Assembly: GCF_030406605.1 (NCBI RefSeq)
Contig: NZ_CP129104.1
Location: 632,072-696,071, forward strand
Direction of reading: 5' to 3'
DNA from: Curtobacterium sp. 458
GTDB lineage: Bacteria > Actinomycetota > Actinomycetes > Actinomycetales > Microbacteriaceae
DNA length: 64,000 nt
Translations under genes and position numbers: made by a program
The notes under the pieces: model-generated
Database searches by the model: none
Told to the model about the DNA's origin: nothing
The model's input: the letters and a program-made list of their open reading frames with translations, nothing else
Shown: positions 52,797-61,628 of the stretch, one piece after another
Position numbering within the stretch: position 1 is the first letter of the stretch
Layout: every line of letters begins with the position of its first letter

Positions 52797-54737
52797 TCAG
52801 CGCAGCGCCACCCACACGGGGAACGCCGCGGCCGCGCTCCACGCCTGCGGCCGGCAGGCGGCGGGGTACGGCGCCGGACGGGACGCCTCGTCCGCCGCGT
52901 CCCCGGCGTGCAGCTCGGGCATCCGGAAGTCGAACGCGACCGCCGCGGCGAGGAGCTGCTCGGCGAGCACCCGGGCCTCGGCCCCGTGGCCGGACCGGAC
53001 GAGCCCACTGATGACGACCGCGGTGTCGTGCGCCCACACGGTGCCACCGTGGTAGCTCAGCGGCCAGTAGCCGGCGGCCGTGGTGGACAGCGTGCGCAGG
53101 CCGAACCCGCTCGCCATGTCCGGGGCGACGACACGGGCGGCGACGACGGCTTCCTCCTCGGGGCTGAGGATCCCGGTGCCGAGCAGGTGCCCGATGTTGC
53201 TCGTGGCGGAGTCGACCGGGCGCTTCGCGGCGTCGAGCGCGATCGCCGGGTACGGTCCGACCTCGTCGCGGACCCAGAAGGCCTCACGGAAGCGCTCTGC
53301 GAGCCGCGCGGCCCACGCGCGCCAGTCGTGGCCCCCGCTCCGGCCGAAGGCGTCGAGCAGGTCGGCGCCGTGGACGGCGGCCTCGTGCGCGTACCCCTGC
53401 ACCTCGCAGAGGGCGATCGGCCCCTCGGCGAGCGTCCCGTCGCGCCACTGCACGCTGTCGCCGGAGTCCTTCCACCCCTGGTTCGCCAGGCCGCGGCCGG
53501 TCTCGTCGACGTACTCGAGCAGCCCGTCACCGTCGTCGTCACCGTGGTCTCGCATCCACGCCAGGGCCCGTTCGAGCGCAGGGAGCAGCGCCTCGACCTC
53601 GGTGTCCGGCAGCCCGGCTCGCCAGGCGTCGTGCAGCAGGCAGACCCAGAGCGCGGTGGCGTCGACGGTGCCGTAGTACAGCGGCGGCAGCGAGAGCTCG
53701 TCGTTGTCGATCGCGAGCGTCGCCTGGCGGAGTTCGTGCATGACCTTGCCGGGCTGCTCGGCCGTCGCGGGGTCGGTCCGGGTGCCCTGCAGCGCGGCGA
53801 GCACCCGGAGCGTGCCGGCGGCGATCGACGTGTCGACGGACAGGAGGAAGCGCGCGGCCCAGATCGAGTCGCGGCCGAAGAGCGTGAAGAACCACGGTGC
53901 ACCGGCCGCGAGGAACTCACCCTCCGGCCTCGTGAGCCGCAGGGCGTCGAGGTCGTCGGCCGCCCGCACGAGCCAGCGTCGCAGTCGGTCGTCCGCGACT
54001 CCGTCCGGCGCGGAGAAGGTCACGGGTGTGGTCGCGCCGCCGACGACGGCGTCGGGCGCGACGACCGCGCAGTCCCAGCCGAGTTCGGTGATCCGGGCGC
54101 GTGGGACGCGCCAGGTGAGGACGACGTCGCCGTCGTCGAGCCCGACGTCGGCTCCGGGGGCGTCGAGCGTCACGTCGACCGAACCGGCCGTCCAGGAGGC
54201 ACGGCGCACCCCGACAGCGTCGGCGTCCGGTGCGAGGACGGCCGGCACCGGCGCGGGGGCGCCGCCCCCCTTCACCGCGTCCATGCCGCTCGCGTCCGGC
54301 GTGATCCGGACCACGACCTCGAGCGTGCGGCCGTCCGTCCCCGCCGCCGAGGACGCGAGACGGTCCTCGATCCGGAGGGTCTCGCGCACGCCGTCGATCC
54401 GGACGGTGCGACGGCGGTCGAGTCGGACGTCGGGGTCGGCACCCGGAGCGTCGAGTCCGCGGAGGAGCGCCGAGAACACCACCTCGCGCGCTGAGGCAGG
54501 GGCGACGGACACGGGCTCGAGGTCCGAACCGGTGACGCTCACGCCGACCGCGGACACCACGCGCTGGTCGCCGGTCCAGTAGCCGTGGACCGGGTTCGTG
54601 CCGACGGCGCCGTTCCGGTCGGACCACGCCTGCGTCGGTGCGGCGAGCACGACGACCTCGTCGTGGAGCAGCGGTTGCAGGGGCGTCACGTGGGCCTCGG
54701 CGGTCGTGGTGGGCGTGCTGGTGGACGTGGTGGTCAT
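52797..54737 (-). CDS. Glycogen-debranching-type amylo-alpha-1,6-glucosidase
   Basis: 646 residues. The N-terminal glycogen-debranching domain is at about 30-230 (GYWTGDQRVVSAV). The C-terminal (alpha/alpha)6 catalytic domain includes FTLFGRDSIWAARFLLSVD, NQGWKDSGDSVQW and YWPLSYHGGTVWAHDTAVV. It is the last gene of an ABC sugar import operon (ATGA overlap), so it probably acts on the imported oligosaccharide rather than stored glycogen. Confidence 0.9.
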   Translation of the reverse strand: MTTTSTSTPTTTAEAHVTPLQPLLHDEVVVLAAPTQAWSDRNGAVGTNPVHGYWTGDQRVVSAVGVSVTGSDLEPVSVAPASAREVVFSALLRGLDAPGADPDVRLDRRRTVRIDGVRETLRIEDRLASSAAGTDGRTLEVVVRITPDASGMDAVKGGGAPAPVPAVLAPDADAVGVRRASWTAGSVDVTLDAPGADVGLDDGDVVLTWRVPRARITELGWDCAVVAPDAVVGGATTPVTFSAPDGVADDRLRRWLVRAADDLDALRLTRPEGEFLAAGAPWFFTLFGRDSIWAARFLLSVDTSIAAGTLRVLAALQGTRTDPATAEQPGKVMHELRQATLAIDNDELSLPPLYYGTVDATALWVCLLHDAWRAGLPDTEVEALLPALERALAWMRDHGDDDGDGLLEYVDETGRGLANQGWKDSGDSVQWRDGTLAEGPIALCEVQGYAHEAAVHGADLLDAFGRSGGHDWRAWAARLAERFREAFWVRDEVGPYPAIALDAAKRPVDSATSNIGHLLGTGILSPEEEAVVAARVVAPDMASGFGLRTLSTTAAGYWPLSYHGGTVWAHDTAVVISGLVRSGHGAEARVLAEQLLAAAVAFDFRMPELHAGDAADEASRPAPYPAACRPQAWSAAAAFPVWVALR

Positions 54738-55648
54738 TCCTTGACCGCCCCTTCGCTGGAGTTCATGATGCGCTTCTGGAAGACGAAGAACGCGACGGCG
54801 ACCGGGATCGTCATGACGAACGCGGCGGCGAGCTTGATCGGGTACTGGTTGCCCGCGCTCAGCGCCCCGGACGCGAGCGACGCGACGCCCTTCGTCAGGG
54901 TCGTGAGGCTCGGCGACGAGGTCGAGACGATGAAGTGCGCGAGCTCGTTCCACGAACCCTGGAACGACAGGATCGTGATGGTGACGACGGCCGGTCGTGC
55001 CATCGGCAGCACGATCGACCAGAACGTGCGGAACACCCCGGCGCCGTCGACCTTCGCCTGCTCCTCGACGCTCGCGGGGATCGACTCGAAGTAGTTCTTC
55101 ATGATGAACACCCCGGCGGCGTCGACGAGCAGCGGGATGATCATGCCCGAGTACGAGTCGTACATGCCCAGCTGGTTGATGACGAGGAACTTCGGGATGA
55201 GCAGCACGACGTTCGGCACCGCCATCACCGCGATGATGAGCGCGAACACGGTCTGCCGACCGGGGAACCGCAGGCGTGCCAGCGCGTACCCGGCGAGCGA
55301 GTCGAAGAAGATCCGCCCGAGCGTCACGAAGACCGCGACGATGACGGAGTTCATGGCCCACACGCCGAAGTCCGAGTTCTCGAACAGGGTGCGGAAGGCG
55401 GCACCGGTCCACGTCGCGGGGAGCGCCAGCGGGTGCAGCGATGCGTCCTGGTCGGTCTTGAAGGCGTTCACGATCGCGACGTAGAACGGCAGCAGGTAGA
55501 CGACGGCGATGACGGCGCCGACGACGAGCAGGGCGATCCCGCGCCCGGTGAGCCGACGCGGCCGCCGGCCCGGGCCGGGCGACTGCGTGACGGTGGCGGC
55601 GCGGAGGTCGGGCACCGCGCCTCCCGGCCGGGTGGAGGTGGCGGTCAT
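54734..55648 (-). CDS. Sugar ABC transporter permease (MalG-type)
   Basis: 304 residues, six membrane segments. The EAA loop reads EEQAKVDGAGVFRTFWSIVLP and is followed by a late GNQYPI periplasmic loop, typical of CUT1 importers. Its N-terminal codons contain a 16-bp half copy of the palindrome family (55611-55626), giving RPGGAVP. It overlaps the next permease by 4 nt. Confidence 0.93.
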   Translation of the reverse strand: MTATSTRPGGAVPDLRAATVTQSPGPGRRPRRLTGRGIALLVVGAVIAVVYLLPFYVAIVNAFKTDQDASLHPLALPATWTGAAFRTLFENSDFGVWAMNSVIVAVFVTLGRIFFDSLAGYALARLRFPGRQTVFALIIAVMAVPNVVLLIPKFLVINQLGMYDSYSGMIIPLLVDAAGVFIMKNYFESIPASVEEQAKVDGAGVFRTFWSIVLPMARPAVVTITILSFQGSWNELAHFIVSTSSPSLTTLTKGVASLASGALSAGNQYPIKLAAAFVMTIPVAVAFFVFQKRIMNSSEGAVKE

Positions 55649-56685
55649 CGTGACCCTCCCTGCTCGATCCAGCGCATGCGGCGCCGCGACACGGGACGCT
55701 CGCGGAGCGCCCAGCGCTGCAGCAGCGCGAAGACGACGATGATGCCGAACAGGATGAAGGCGATCGCCGCACCGACGCCCCACTGCTGGCTCCCGAACGC
55801 GGTGGAGTACGACAGGTACGCCGGGGTGATGGTGGTGTTCGCCGGCGCACCCCTGGTGCCCGTGTAGATCTGGTCGAAGACCTGCCACGTCCCGATCAGC
55901 CCGAGGGTCAGCACCGTGAAGAGGGTCGGGCGCAGCTGCGGCAGGGTGACCCGCCAGAACCGCGTCCACGCGCCGGCGCCGTCGATCATCGCGGCCTCGT
56001 CGACGTCGTGCGACAGGTTCTGCAGCGCCGCGATGAAGAGCAGCATGAAGGTGCCGCTCGTCGTGAACACCGCCAGCAGGATGAACGCCGTCATCGCCAC
56101 CGACGGCCCGGCGAGCCACTCGGACCACGGGATACCGAGCGCGGTGTGGTCGGCGAGGAAGGCGGGCGGGTTGCCCCCTCCGAGCTGGAAGATGCCGGTC
56201 GGCTCGTTGAACCAGTTCGGCCCCTTCACCCCGATCCACCCGATGATCGCGTTGACGGCACCGGTGGACGAGAACAGGAACAGCCAGAGCACCGTGATCG
56301 CGACGGAGCTCGTCACCGAGGGGAAGTAGAACGCGGTCCGGAAGAACCCGCGGCCGCGCAGGGCCCGACCGTTCACGAGGACGGCCAGACCGAGCGCGAC
56401 GGCGGTCTGCAGCGGCACGACGAACACCACGTACCAGAGGTTGTTCCGCAGGGCGGTGCCGAAGTTCTGCTCGTCGAGGCCGCCCCCGCCGAGGATCTTC
56501 GCGTAGTTCTGCCCGCCGACGAACTGCACGCCGGACGAGAACGGGCTGCCGACACCGCGCCAGTCCGAGACACTCACCCACGCGGCCATGACCACGGGGA
56601 CGAGGAGGAACAGGCCGAGCACGATCACCGTGGGCGCCGTGAACAGCCAGCCGGAGACGGTCTCGCCGCGGTTCTTCCGGGACAC
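55645..56685 (-). CDS. Sugar ABC transporter permease (MalF-type)
   Basis: 346 residues, six membrane segments, EAA loop DEAAMIDGAGAWTRFWRVTL. The GTG start at 56685 lies 5 nt after the stop of the binding-protein gene. No ATPase gene is in the cluster, so a shared MsiK/MsmX-type ATPase elsewhere is expected. Confidence 0.93.
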   Translation of the reverse strand: MSRKNRGETVSGWLFTAPTVIVLGLFLLVPVVMAAWVSVSDWRGVGSPFSSGVQFVGGQNYAKILGGGGLDEQNFGTALRNNLWYVVFVVPLQTAVALGLAVLVNGRALRGRGFFRTAFYFPSVTSSVAITVLWLFLFSSTGAVNAIIGWIGVKGPNWFNEPTGIFQLGGGNPPAFLADHTALGIPWSEWLAGPSVAMTAFILLAVFTTSGTFMLLFIAALQNLSHDVDEAAMIDGAGAWTRFWRVTLPQLRPTLFTVLTLGLIGTWQVFDQIYTGTRGAPANTTITPAYLSYSTAFGSQQWGVGAAIAFILFGIIVVFALLQRWALRERPVSRRRMRWIEQGGSR

Positions 56686-56690
56686 GTCGG

Positions 56691-57965
56691 TCAGCCCTGC
56701 AGCGCGGCGGACATGTTCTTCTGGACGCCCTCGAGCAGCGTCTTCACGTCGGTGCTCCTCAGCGTGCCGAGCTTCGAGTCCATGTCCGCGATGACGTCGG
56801 CCGTCCCGCTCTTCGTCGGCAGACCCACCGCGTCGCCGGCCTGGTCGAGGAACGGCGCGTACTGCGGGTACTCCTGCTTCCAGGTGCCCGCGGCCGACTC
56901 GACGGAGGGCATGACGCCGAACGCCTTCGCGAACGCGAGCTGCTGGTCCTTGCCGACCATCTTCTCGACGAAGGACAGCGCGGCCTTCTGGTTCGGGGAG
57001 TCCTTCGCGATGCCCCAGCAGTTGGTGAACTGCAGCGTGCCGGCGCCCTTCGGCCCCGCGGGGAGCTTCGCGACCTCGTAGCCGACGCTCGGGTAGCTGG
57101 ACGACATCGCGCCGGTGAGCCAGTTGCCCTCGATCGTCATCGCGGCCTTGTTCTTGCCGAACGCGTCACCGCCCCAGCTCTCGCCGAGGTCGCTCGAGAA
57201 CTTCATCGAGCCGTCGTCGAGCAGGCCCTTGACGTAGTCGAGCGCCTCGACGTTCGCAGCGGAGTCGACGGTGGCCTTCGTCTGGTCGCTGTTGGTCAGC
57301 GCGCCACCGGCCTGTGCCATGAAGGCCCCGAGCCGCTCGACCTGGGGGCTCACGGCGAGCCCGACACGGCCGTCCTGCGTGAGCTTCTCGGACACCGACT
57401 CCAGCTGGGCCCAGGTGGTCGGCACGTCGGAGTCGCTGAGCCCCGCGGCCTTCCAGTCGGCCTTGTTGATGAAGAGTGCGAGGGTCGAGAAGTCCTTCGG
57501 CGCGCAGTAGAGCTTGCTGTCGAGGGTGAACGACTTCGTGAGGGTCGGGTAGAAGTCACCCTTGTCCTGCAGCTGGTCGCCGTACGCCAGGAGCGAGCCG
57601 TTCGAGGCGTAGCCCGCGAGCGACGAGGTGCTGACGTAGAAGACGTCGGCGGGCTTGCCGGACGCGAAGCCCTGGGCGAGCTGCTGGTCGAGGTTGTTGG
57701 CGGCCTGCACGGTGGCCTTCGTGCCGGACGACTTCGACCAGGCGGACGCGGCGCTCTTCACCGCGGCGGTCTCCGCGTCGCCGGACGAGCCGATCAGGAC
57801 GGTCAGGGCCTTGTCGCTCGAGGTGAGCTTCCCGGCGTCACCGGAGCCGCCGGAGCCGCCGGAACCGCCGGAGCCGGAGAAGCCCGAGCCACAGGCGGAG
57901 AGGGTCAGTGCCGCGGTCAGCGCGATCGCGCCGGCGGTCAGCTTGCGTGCTGTGCGTCGTTGCAT
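56691..57965 (-). CDS. Sugar ABC transporter substrate-binding lipoprotein
   Basis: 424 residues. The lipobox LSAC places the lipidated Cys at residue 25, followed by a GSGG linker. The rest is a family 1 extracellular solute-binding protein (CUT1). GGAG lies upstream of ATG 57965. It is first gene of the operon with two permeases and a debranching-type enzyme, facing a LacI regulator. Confidence 0.93.
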   Translation of the reverse strand: MQRRTARKLTAGAIALTAALTLSACGSGFSGSGGSGGSGGSGDAGKLTSSDKALTVLIGSSGDAETAAVKSAASAWSKSSGTKATVQAANNLDQQLAQGFASGKPADVFYVSTSSLAGYASNGSLLAYGDQLQDKGDFYPTLTKSFTLDSKLYCAPKDFSTLALFINKADWKAAGLSDSDVPTTWAQLESVSEKLTQDGRVGLAVSPQVERLGAFMAQAGGALTNSDQTKATVDSAANVEALDYVKGLLDDGSMKFSSDLGESWGGDAFGKNKAAMTIEGNWLTGAMSSSYPSVGYEVAKLPAGPKGAGTLQFTNCWGIAKDSPNQKAALSFVEKMVGKDQQLAFAKAFGVMPSVESAAGTWKQEYPQYAPFLDQAGDAVGLPTKSGTADVIADMDSKLGTLRSTDVKTLLEGVQKNMSAALQG

Positions 57966-58000
57966 CAGGGAGGACTCCTCGTCGAGTTGGGTTCGATCGT

Positions 58001-58019
58001 TCAAATTTGATCGATCAAA
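58001..58019. promoter_or_regulatory. LacI operator of the sugar ABC operon
   Basis: Two overlapping perfect palindromes: TCAAATTTGA (58001-58010) and TTTGATCGATCAAA (58006-58019). They lie in the 94 bp between the binding-protein gene and the divergent lacI gene. Confidence 0.78.
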
Positions 58020-58059
58020 CGCGTCCACGGTACACCTTCGACGCGCTAGCGTGAACCCC

Positions 58060-59049
58060 GTGTCCCAACCAGCCACCGTCGCCGACGTCGCCGCTGCCGC
58101 GGGTGTGTCCCGGCAGACGGTGTCGAACGCGCTGAACCGGCCCGAGGTCGTCCGGCCGGACACGCTCACCCGCGTCCGCGCCGCGATCGACGACCTCGGG
58201 TACCGGCCGCACGCGTCGGCCCGGCGTCTCCGGACGCGGCAGAGCTCCACGCTCGGCGTGCGACTCCCGCCGGTGCACGGCATCTCCGGGGCGGTCCTCG
58301 ACCGGTTCCTCCACGCCCTCGTGGAGCGCGCCGACGAACGCGGGATGCGCATCCTGCTCTTCACCGCGACGGACCTCGACGACGAGCTCGCACACATGGA
58401 GCGGCTCGTGGAGGGGTCGGACGTCGACGGGTTCGTCCTGACCTCCACGGCCCACGGCGACCCGCGTGCGGCATGGCTCGGCGAGCGTGCCGTGCCGTTC
58501 GTGACCTTCGGCCGGCCGTGGGGCGTGCCGGACATGGACGACGCCCCGCACCCCTGGGTCGACGTCGACGGGCGGGCCGGTCTCCGTGAGGCGACCGCCG
58601 GGCTCGTCGCGCGAGGCCACCGGCGGATCGGGTTCCTCGGATGGCCGAGCCCATCCGGACAGGGCGACGAACGCCGGCTCGGCTGGCGCGACGCCCTGGC
58701 GGCAGCGGGGATCGACGACGACCCCGTGCCGCTCACGTGCGAGGACGACGTCGCTGCGGCCGCGGCCGCCGCATCCCGGGCAGTGGACGACGGGGCGGCC
58801 TTCGACGCCGTGGTCTGCGCGTCGGACACGCTCGCGCTCGGGGCCCGGTTCGCCCTCGGACCCGAGGTGCCGGTGGTCGGGTACGACGACACCCCGGTCG
58901 CCGAGGCCGTCGGGATCTCGAGCGTCGAGCAGCCCCTGGACGCGGCGGCCTCGGCGGCGGTCGAGCTCCTGATGGGGTCTGGTCGTTCGGTCCTGCCGGC
59001 CACGACCGGCCACCGCCTGCTCGCGCCGCGGGTGGTCTGGCGCGGCTGA
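58060..59049 (+). CDS. LacI-family regulator of the sugar ABC operon
   Basis: 329 residues. HTH VADVAAAAGVSRQTVSNAL at residues 7-25, hinge PHASARRLRT, then the effector domain. GTG 58060 lies 7 nt after TAGCGT; GTG 58051 is in frame too. It is divergent from the ABC operon. The last codons and stop are part of a 31-bp tandem repeat. Confidence 0.92.
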   Translation: MSQPATVADVAAAAGVSRQTVSNALNRPEVVRPDTLTRVRAAIDDLGYRPHASARRLRTRQSSTLGVRLPPVHGISGAVLDRFLHALVERADERGMRILLFTATDLDDELAHMERLVEGSDVDGFVLTSTAHGDPRAAWLGERAVPFVTFGRPWGVPDMDDAPHPWVDVDGRAGLREATAGLVARGHRRIGFLGWPSPSGQGDERRLGWRDALAAAGIDDDPVPLTCEDDVAAAAAAASRAVDDGAAFDAVVCASDTLALGARFALGPEVPVVGYDDTPVAEAVGISSVEQPLDAAASAAVELLMGSGRSVLPATTGHRLLAPRVVWRG

Positions 59050-59122
59050 CCCCGCCACGCGGGTGGTCTAGCGCGGCGGACCCCGCCACGGGGGTGGTCT
59101 GGCGCGGCTGGCCCCGCCACGC
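59030..59122 (+). repeat. Three 31-bp tandem repeats starting in the lacI 3' end
   Basis: Units 59030-59060, 59061-59091 and 59092-59122 differ at only a few positions. The first unit includes the last codons and TGA of lacI, so the copies are duplications of a gene end. There are no spacers. Confidence 0.9.
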
Positions 59123-59259
59123 TGCCCAGCGGCCGACCTCCGCCACCCGGCCAGGCCACGATCCGGTGACGACCGCGCTCCGGACGATCCGGACGACCGG
59201 CCAGGGGCTACCGTGCACCTCGAGGACGATCGAGCGCACGGACGACCAGGGGGACGGTC

Positions 59260-59952
59260 ATGGCAGGCAGGGAACGACACACACCGAGGACGGCGATCGG
59301 GACGGGCATCGGGGTCTCGCTCCTCGCGATACTCGTGCTGACCGGCTGCGCGCCGACGACGGCGTCCGACCCGACCGCGACGCCCGTCACCGGGAGTGCG
59401 ACCGCCGCCGCGACCGCCGCCGCGACATCTGCGGCGGCACCGTCAGCGACGGCGACGCCGCGGCCGACGTCCACGATCACCCCGGTCCCCGGCGTGGACG
59501 ACGACGCCGGGGCACTCCCCGACACCTGCACCGGACTCATCACCGCGGGCAGGTGGGACGACGCCTTCGCCTCGGCGCCGCTGAACGACCCGGGCGTCGT
59601 CGGCGACCCGGTCGAGGTGCCGAAGGACGCCCTGACGCCGGTGCTGCAGCCCGACGGGAAGTCCCTATACTGCGTCTGGCGTGACCCTCGGGCGGACACC
59701 ACCTTCCTGTCGATCCGCGTCGCGGTCGTGGATTCCACGACGGCGTACCCGCACCTGCAGAGCGCGCTCCAGGGCTACGACTGCTCGCTCGACGGGTACG
59801 GCTACCGCTGCCAGAAGGTCTCGCAGAACACGCAGTACCCCGTCACCGACGGCGACACCTACTTCACCCGCGGCGACGTCGGCATCCACGTCCAGCAGTC
59901 GAACGTGTCGACGTCGGGCCTGCTGGACGACGTCGTCGCCCACGTCTTCTAA
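59260..59952 (+). CDS. Lipoprotein related to the sigma-partner extracellular domain
   Basis: 230 residues. The lipobox LTGC puts the lipid on C30. An Ala/Thr/Pro linker (35-75) leads to a domain with four cysteines (CTGLITAGRW, LYCVWRDP, YDCSLDGYGYRCQ) ending TYFTRGDVGIHVQ and GLLDDVVAHVF. The same end pattern is in the protein at 8733-9518 (TYFTRGNLAIEIVQ, GLLPAIVGEIW). It is surface-exposed; function is unknown. The stop overlaps that of the convergent XRE gene. Confidence 0.82.
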   Translation: MAGRERHTPRTAIGTGIGVSLLAILVLTGCAPTTASDPTATPVTGSATAAATAAATSAAAPSATATPRPTSTITPVPGVDDDAGALPDTCTGLITAGRWDDAFASAPLNDPGVVGDPVEVPKDALTPVLQPDGKSLYCVWRDPRADTTFLSIRVAVVDSTTAYPHLQSALQGYDCSLDGYGYRCQKVSQNTQYPVTDGDTYFTRGDVGIHVQQSNVSTSGLLDDVVAHVF

Positions 59953-60557
59953 CGGGCCGGGCGCGACCGGACGTGCGCCCGCTCCCCCTGCGGCCCGTAC
60001 AGGCAGAGCACCTCGGTGACCTCGTCGGTGGTGTTGCCCACCCAGTGCGGGGTGTGCGTGTCGAACTCGACGACCTCGCCCGGCCCGAGGTCGAAGTCCC
60101 GATCGCCGAGCAGGAGCCGGAGCCGACCGGACAGCACGTACAGCCACTCGTAGCCCTCGTGCGTCCGCAGCGTCCGGTCGGTGTTCGCGGGTTCCGGCGG
60201 GATGAGCTGCTTGAACGACCGGACCCCACCCGTCCGCCGGGTGAGCGGCACGACCACACGCCCGCCGTGCACCTCGGGCTTGAGGTGCACGCGCGGGTCC
60301 CCCGTCGGCGGCGCACCGACGAGGTCGTCGAGCGGCACCTGGTACGCCCGCGCGAGCGGCAGGAGCAGCTCGAGGGTCGGCTTGCGCTGCCCGGACTCGA
60401 GCCGCGAGAGCGTCGACACCGAGATCCCCGTCTCGGCGGCGAGCGCCGCCAACGTGACGTCGCGTCGCCCGCGCAGCGCGCGGAGTCGTGGACCGACCGC
60501 CTCGATGACGTCGGCCGTCGTGCGCGGGGCGATCCGTGCCTCCCGGTCGTGTGCCAT
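59949..60557 (-). CDS. XRE-cupin transcriptional regulator
   Basis: 202 residues. HTH_3 is at about 25-80 (TLAALAAETGISVSTLSRLE). The cupin is at about 115-195 (THEGYEWLYVLSGRLRLLLG, TPHWVGN). It is divergent from the thioredoxin-reductase-like gene across a 6+6 inverted repeat and probably controls it. The ligand is unknown. Confidence 0.9.
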   Translation of the reverse strand: MAHDREARIAPRTTADVIEAVGPRLRALRGRRDVTLAALAAETGISVSTLSRLESGQRKPTLELLLPLARAYQVPLDDLVGAPPTGDPRVHLKPEVHGGRVVVPLTRRTGGVRSFKQLIPPEPANTDRTLRTHEGYEWLYVLSGRLRLLLGDRDFDLGPGEVVEFDTHTPHWVGNTTDEVTEVLCLYGPQGERAHVRSRPAR

Positions 60558-60565
60558 GCCGCCAT

Positions 60566-60582
60566 GTTGCCATGACGGCAAC
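60566..60582. promoter_or_regulatory. Operator dyad between the XRE-cupin and FAD genes
   Basis: GTTGCC (60566-60571), 5 nt, GGCAAC (60577-60582): a perfect inverted repeat in the 66-bp divergent region, a likely site of the XRE-cupin protein. Confidence 0.65.
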
Positions 60583-60623
60583 GTCCTTTGCTGATCGGCA
60601 GGCACGTCGCGCATGCTGCCGGC

Positions 60624-61628
60624 ATGCGAGATCACTTCGACGTCATCGTCGTCGGCGGCGCGGCCGCCGGCCTGTCAGCAGCCCTCATCCTCGGCCGGTC
60701 CCGGCGCTCGGTCCTGGTCGTCGACGCCGGCGAGCCCCGCAACGCCCCCGCGGCAGGCATCCACAACTACCTCGGGCGCGAAGGTGCGTCACCCGCGGAG
60801 CTCGGTCGCGTCGGTCGCGAGGAGGTCGCCGCACACGACGTCGAGGTGACGGCCGGGAGGATCGTGGCGACGTCCGCCACGGACGGAGACGGGACCGACG
60901 CCGTCGGCTTCTCGGTCACGTTCGACTCGGGCGCGGTCGTGACGGCACGCAGGCTGGTCGTCGCCTCCGGCGCCGTCGACGTCCTGCCGGAGGTCCCGGG
61001 GCTCGCGGAGCAGTGGGGGCGCGGGGTCGTGCACTGCCCGTTCTGCCACGGGTGGGAGATCCGCGATCGGCGCATCGGCGTGCTCGTGACGACCCCGAAC
61101 GGTGCCCACCACGCCCTCATGTTCCGCGCACTGAGCGATGACGTGACCGCGTTCGTCGCCGATGAGACGCTCGTCGACGACACCGCTCTGGCAGGTCTCC
61201 GCGCCCGCGGGATCACGGTCGTGCGCCAGCCGGTCGCGGCGGTGGAGTCCGAGGGCGACCGACTGACCGGCGTGGCCCTCGGGTCCGGCGAGTTCGTGGC
61301 CCTCGACGCCCTCGCCGCCGCGAGCACGGTCGAGGCGCGGGTGGACTTCCTCTCCGGGGTCGGCCTGGAGGCCACCGACTTCGTCGTGGGTGACCACCGG
61401 TTCGGGAGTGCGCTGACGGTCGACGGGGTCGGGCAGACGGCGGTGCGTGGCGTGTACGCGGCCGGGAACGTGACCGCGCCGATGGCGACGGTGATCGCGT
61501 CCGCCGCTGCGGGGACGGCGGTCGGTGCGGCCGTGCACGGGGATCTCGTGCAGGCGGAGCTCGCGGAGGCGGTCGCTGCGGCGGCGGCGTCGGGGTCGGG
61601 TTCGCCTCGGGTTCAGTCGACGCGGTAG
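60624..61628 (+). CDS. Thioredoxin-reductase-like NAD(P)/FAD oxidoreductase
   Basis: 334 residues. The FAD loop is VVGGAAAGLSAA at residues 9-20. A redox pair CPFC at 138-141 is in the place of the thioredoxin reductase CxxC, though the following HGWEIRD differs from true TrxB. C-terminal YAAGNVTAP binds FAD. CATGCT lies 6 nt before the ATG (leaderless). It is divergent from an XRE-cupin gene. Its partner is unknown. Confidence 0.9.
   Translation: MRDHFDVIVVGGAAAGLSAALILGRSRRSVLVVDAGEPRNAPAAGIHNYLGREGASPAELGRVGREEVAAHDVEVTAGRIVATSATDGDGTDAVGFSVTFDSGAVVTARRLVVASGAVDVLPEVPGLAEQWGRGVVHCPFCHGWEIRDRRIGVLVTTPNGAHHALMFRALSDDVTAFVADETLVDDTALAGLRARGITVVRQPVAAVESEGDRLTGVALGSGEFVALDALAAASTVEARVDFLSGVGLEATDFVVGDHRFGSALTVDGVGQTAVRGVYAAGNVTAPMATVIASAAAGTAVGAAVHGDLVQAELAEAVAAAAASGSGSPRVQSTR

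Noticed and set aside
59030..59122. Possible CRISPR array
   Set aside because: The 31-bp units are directly abutting with no spacers and the first is coding; no cas gene is present.
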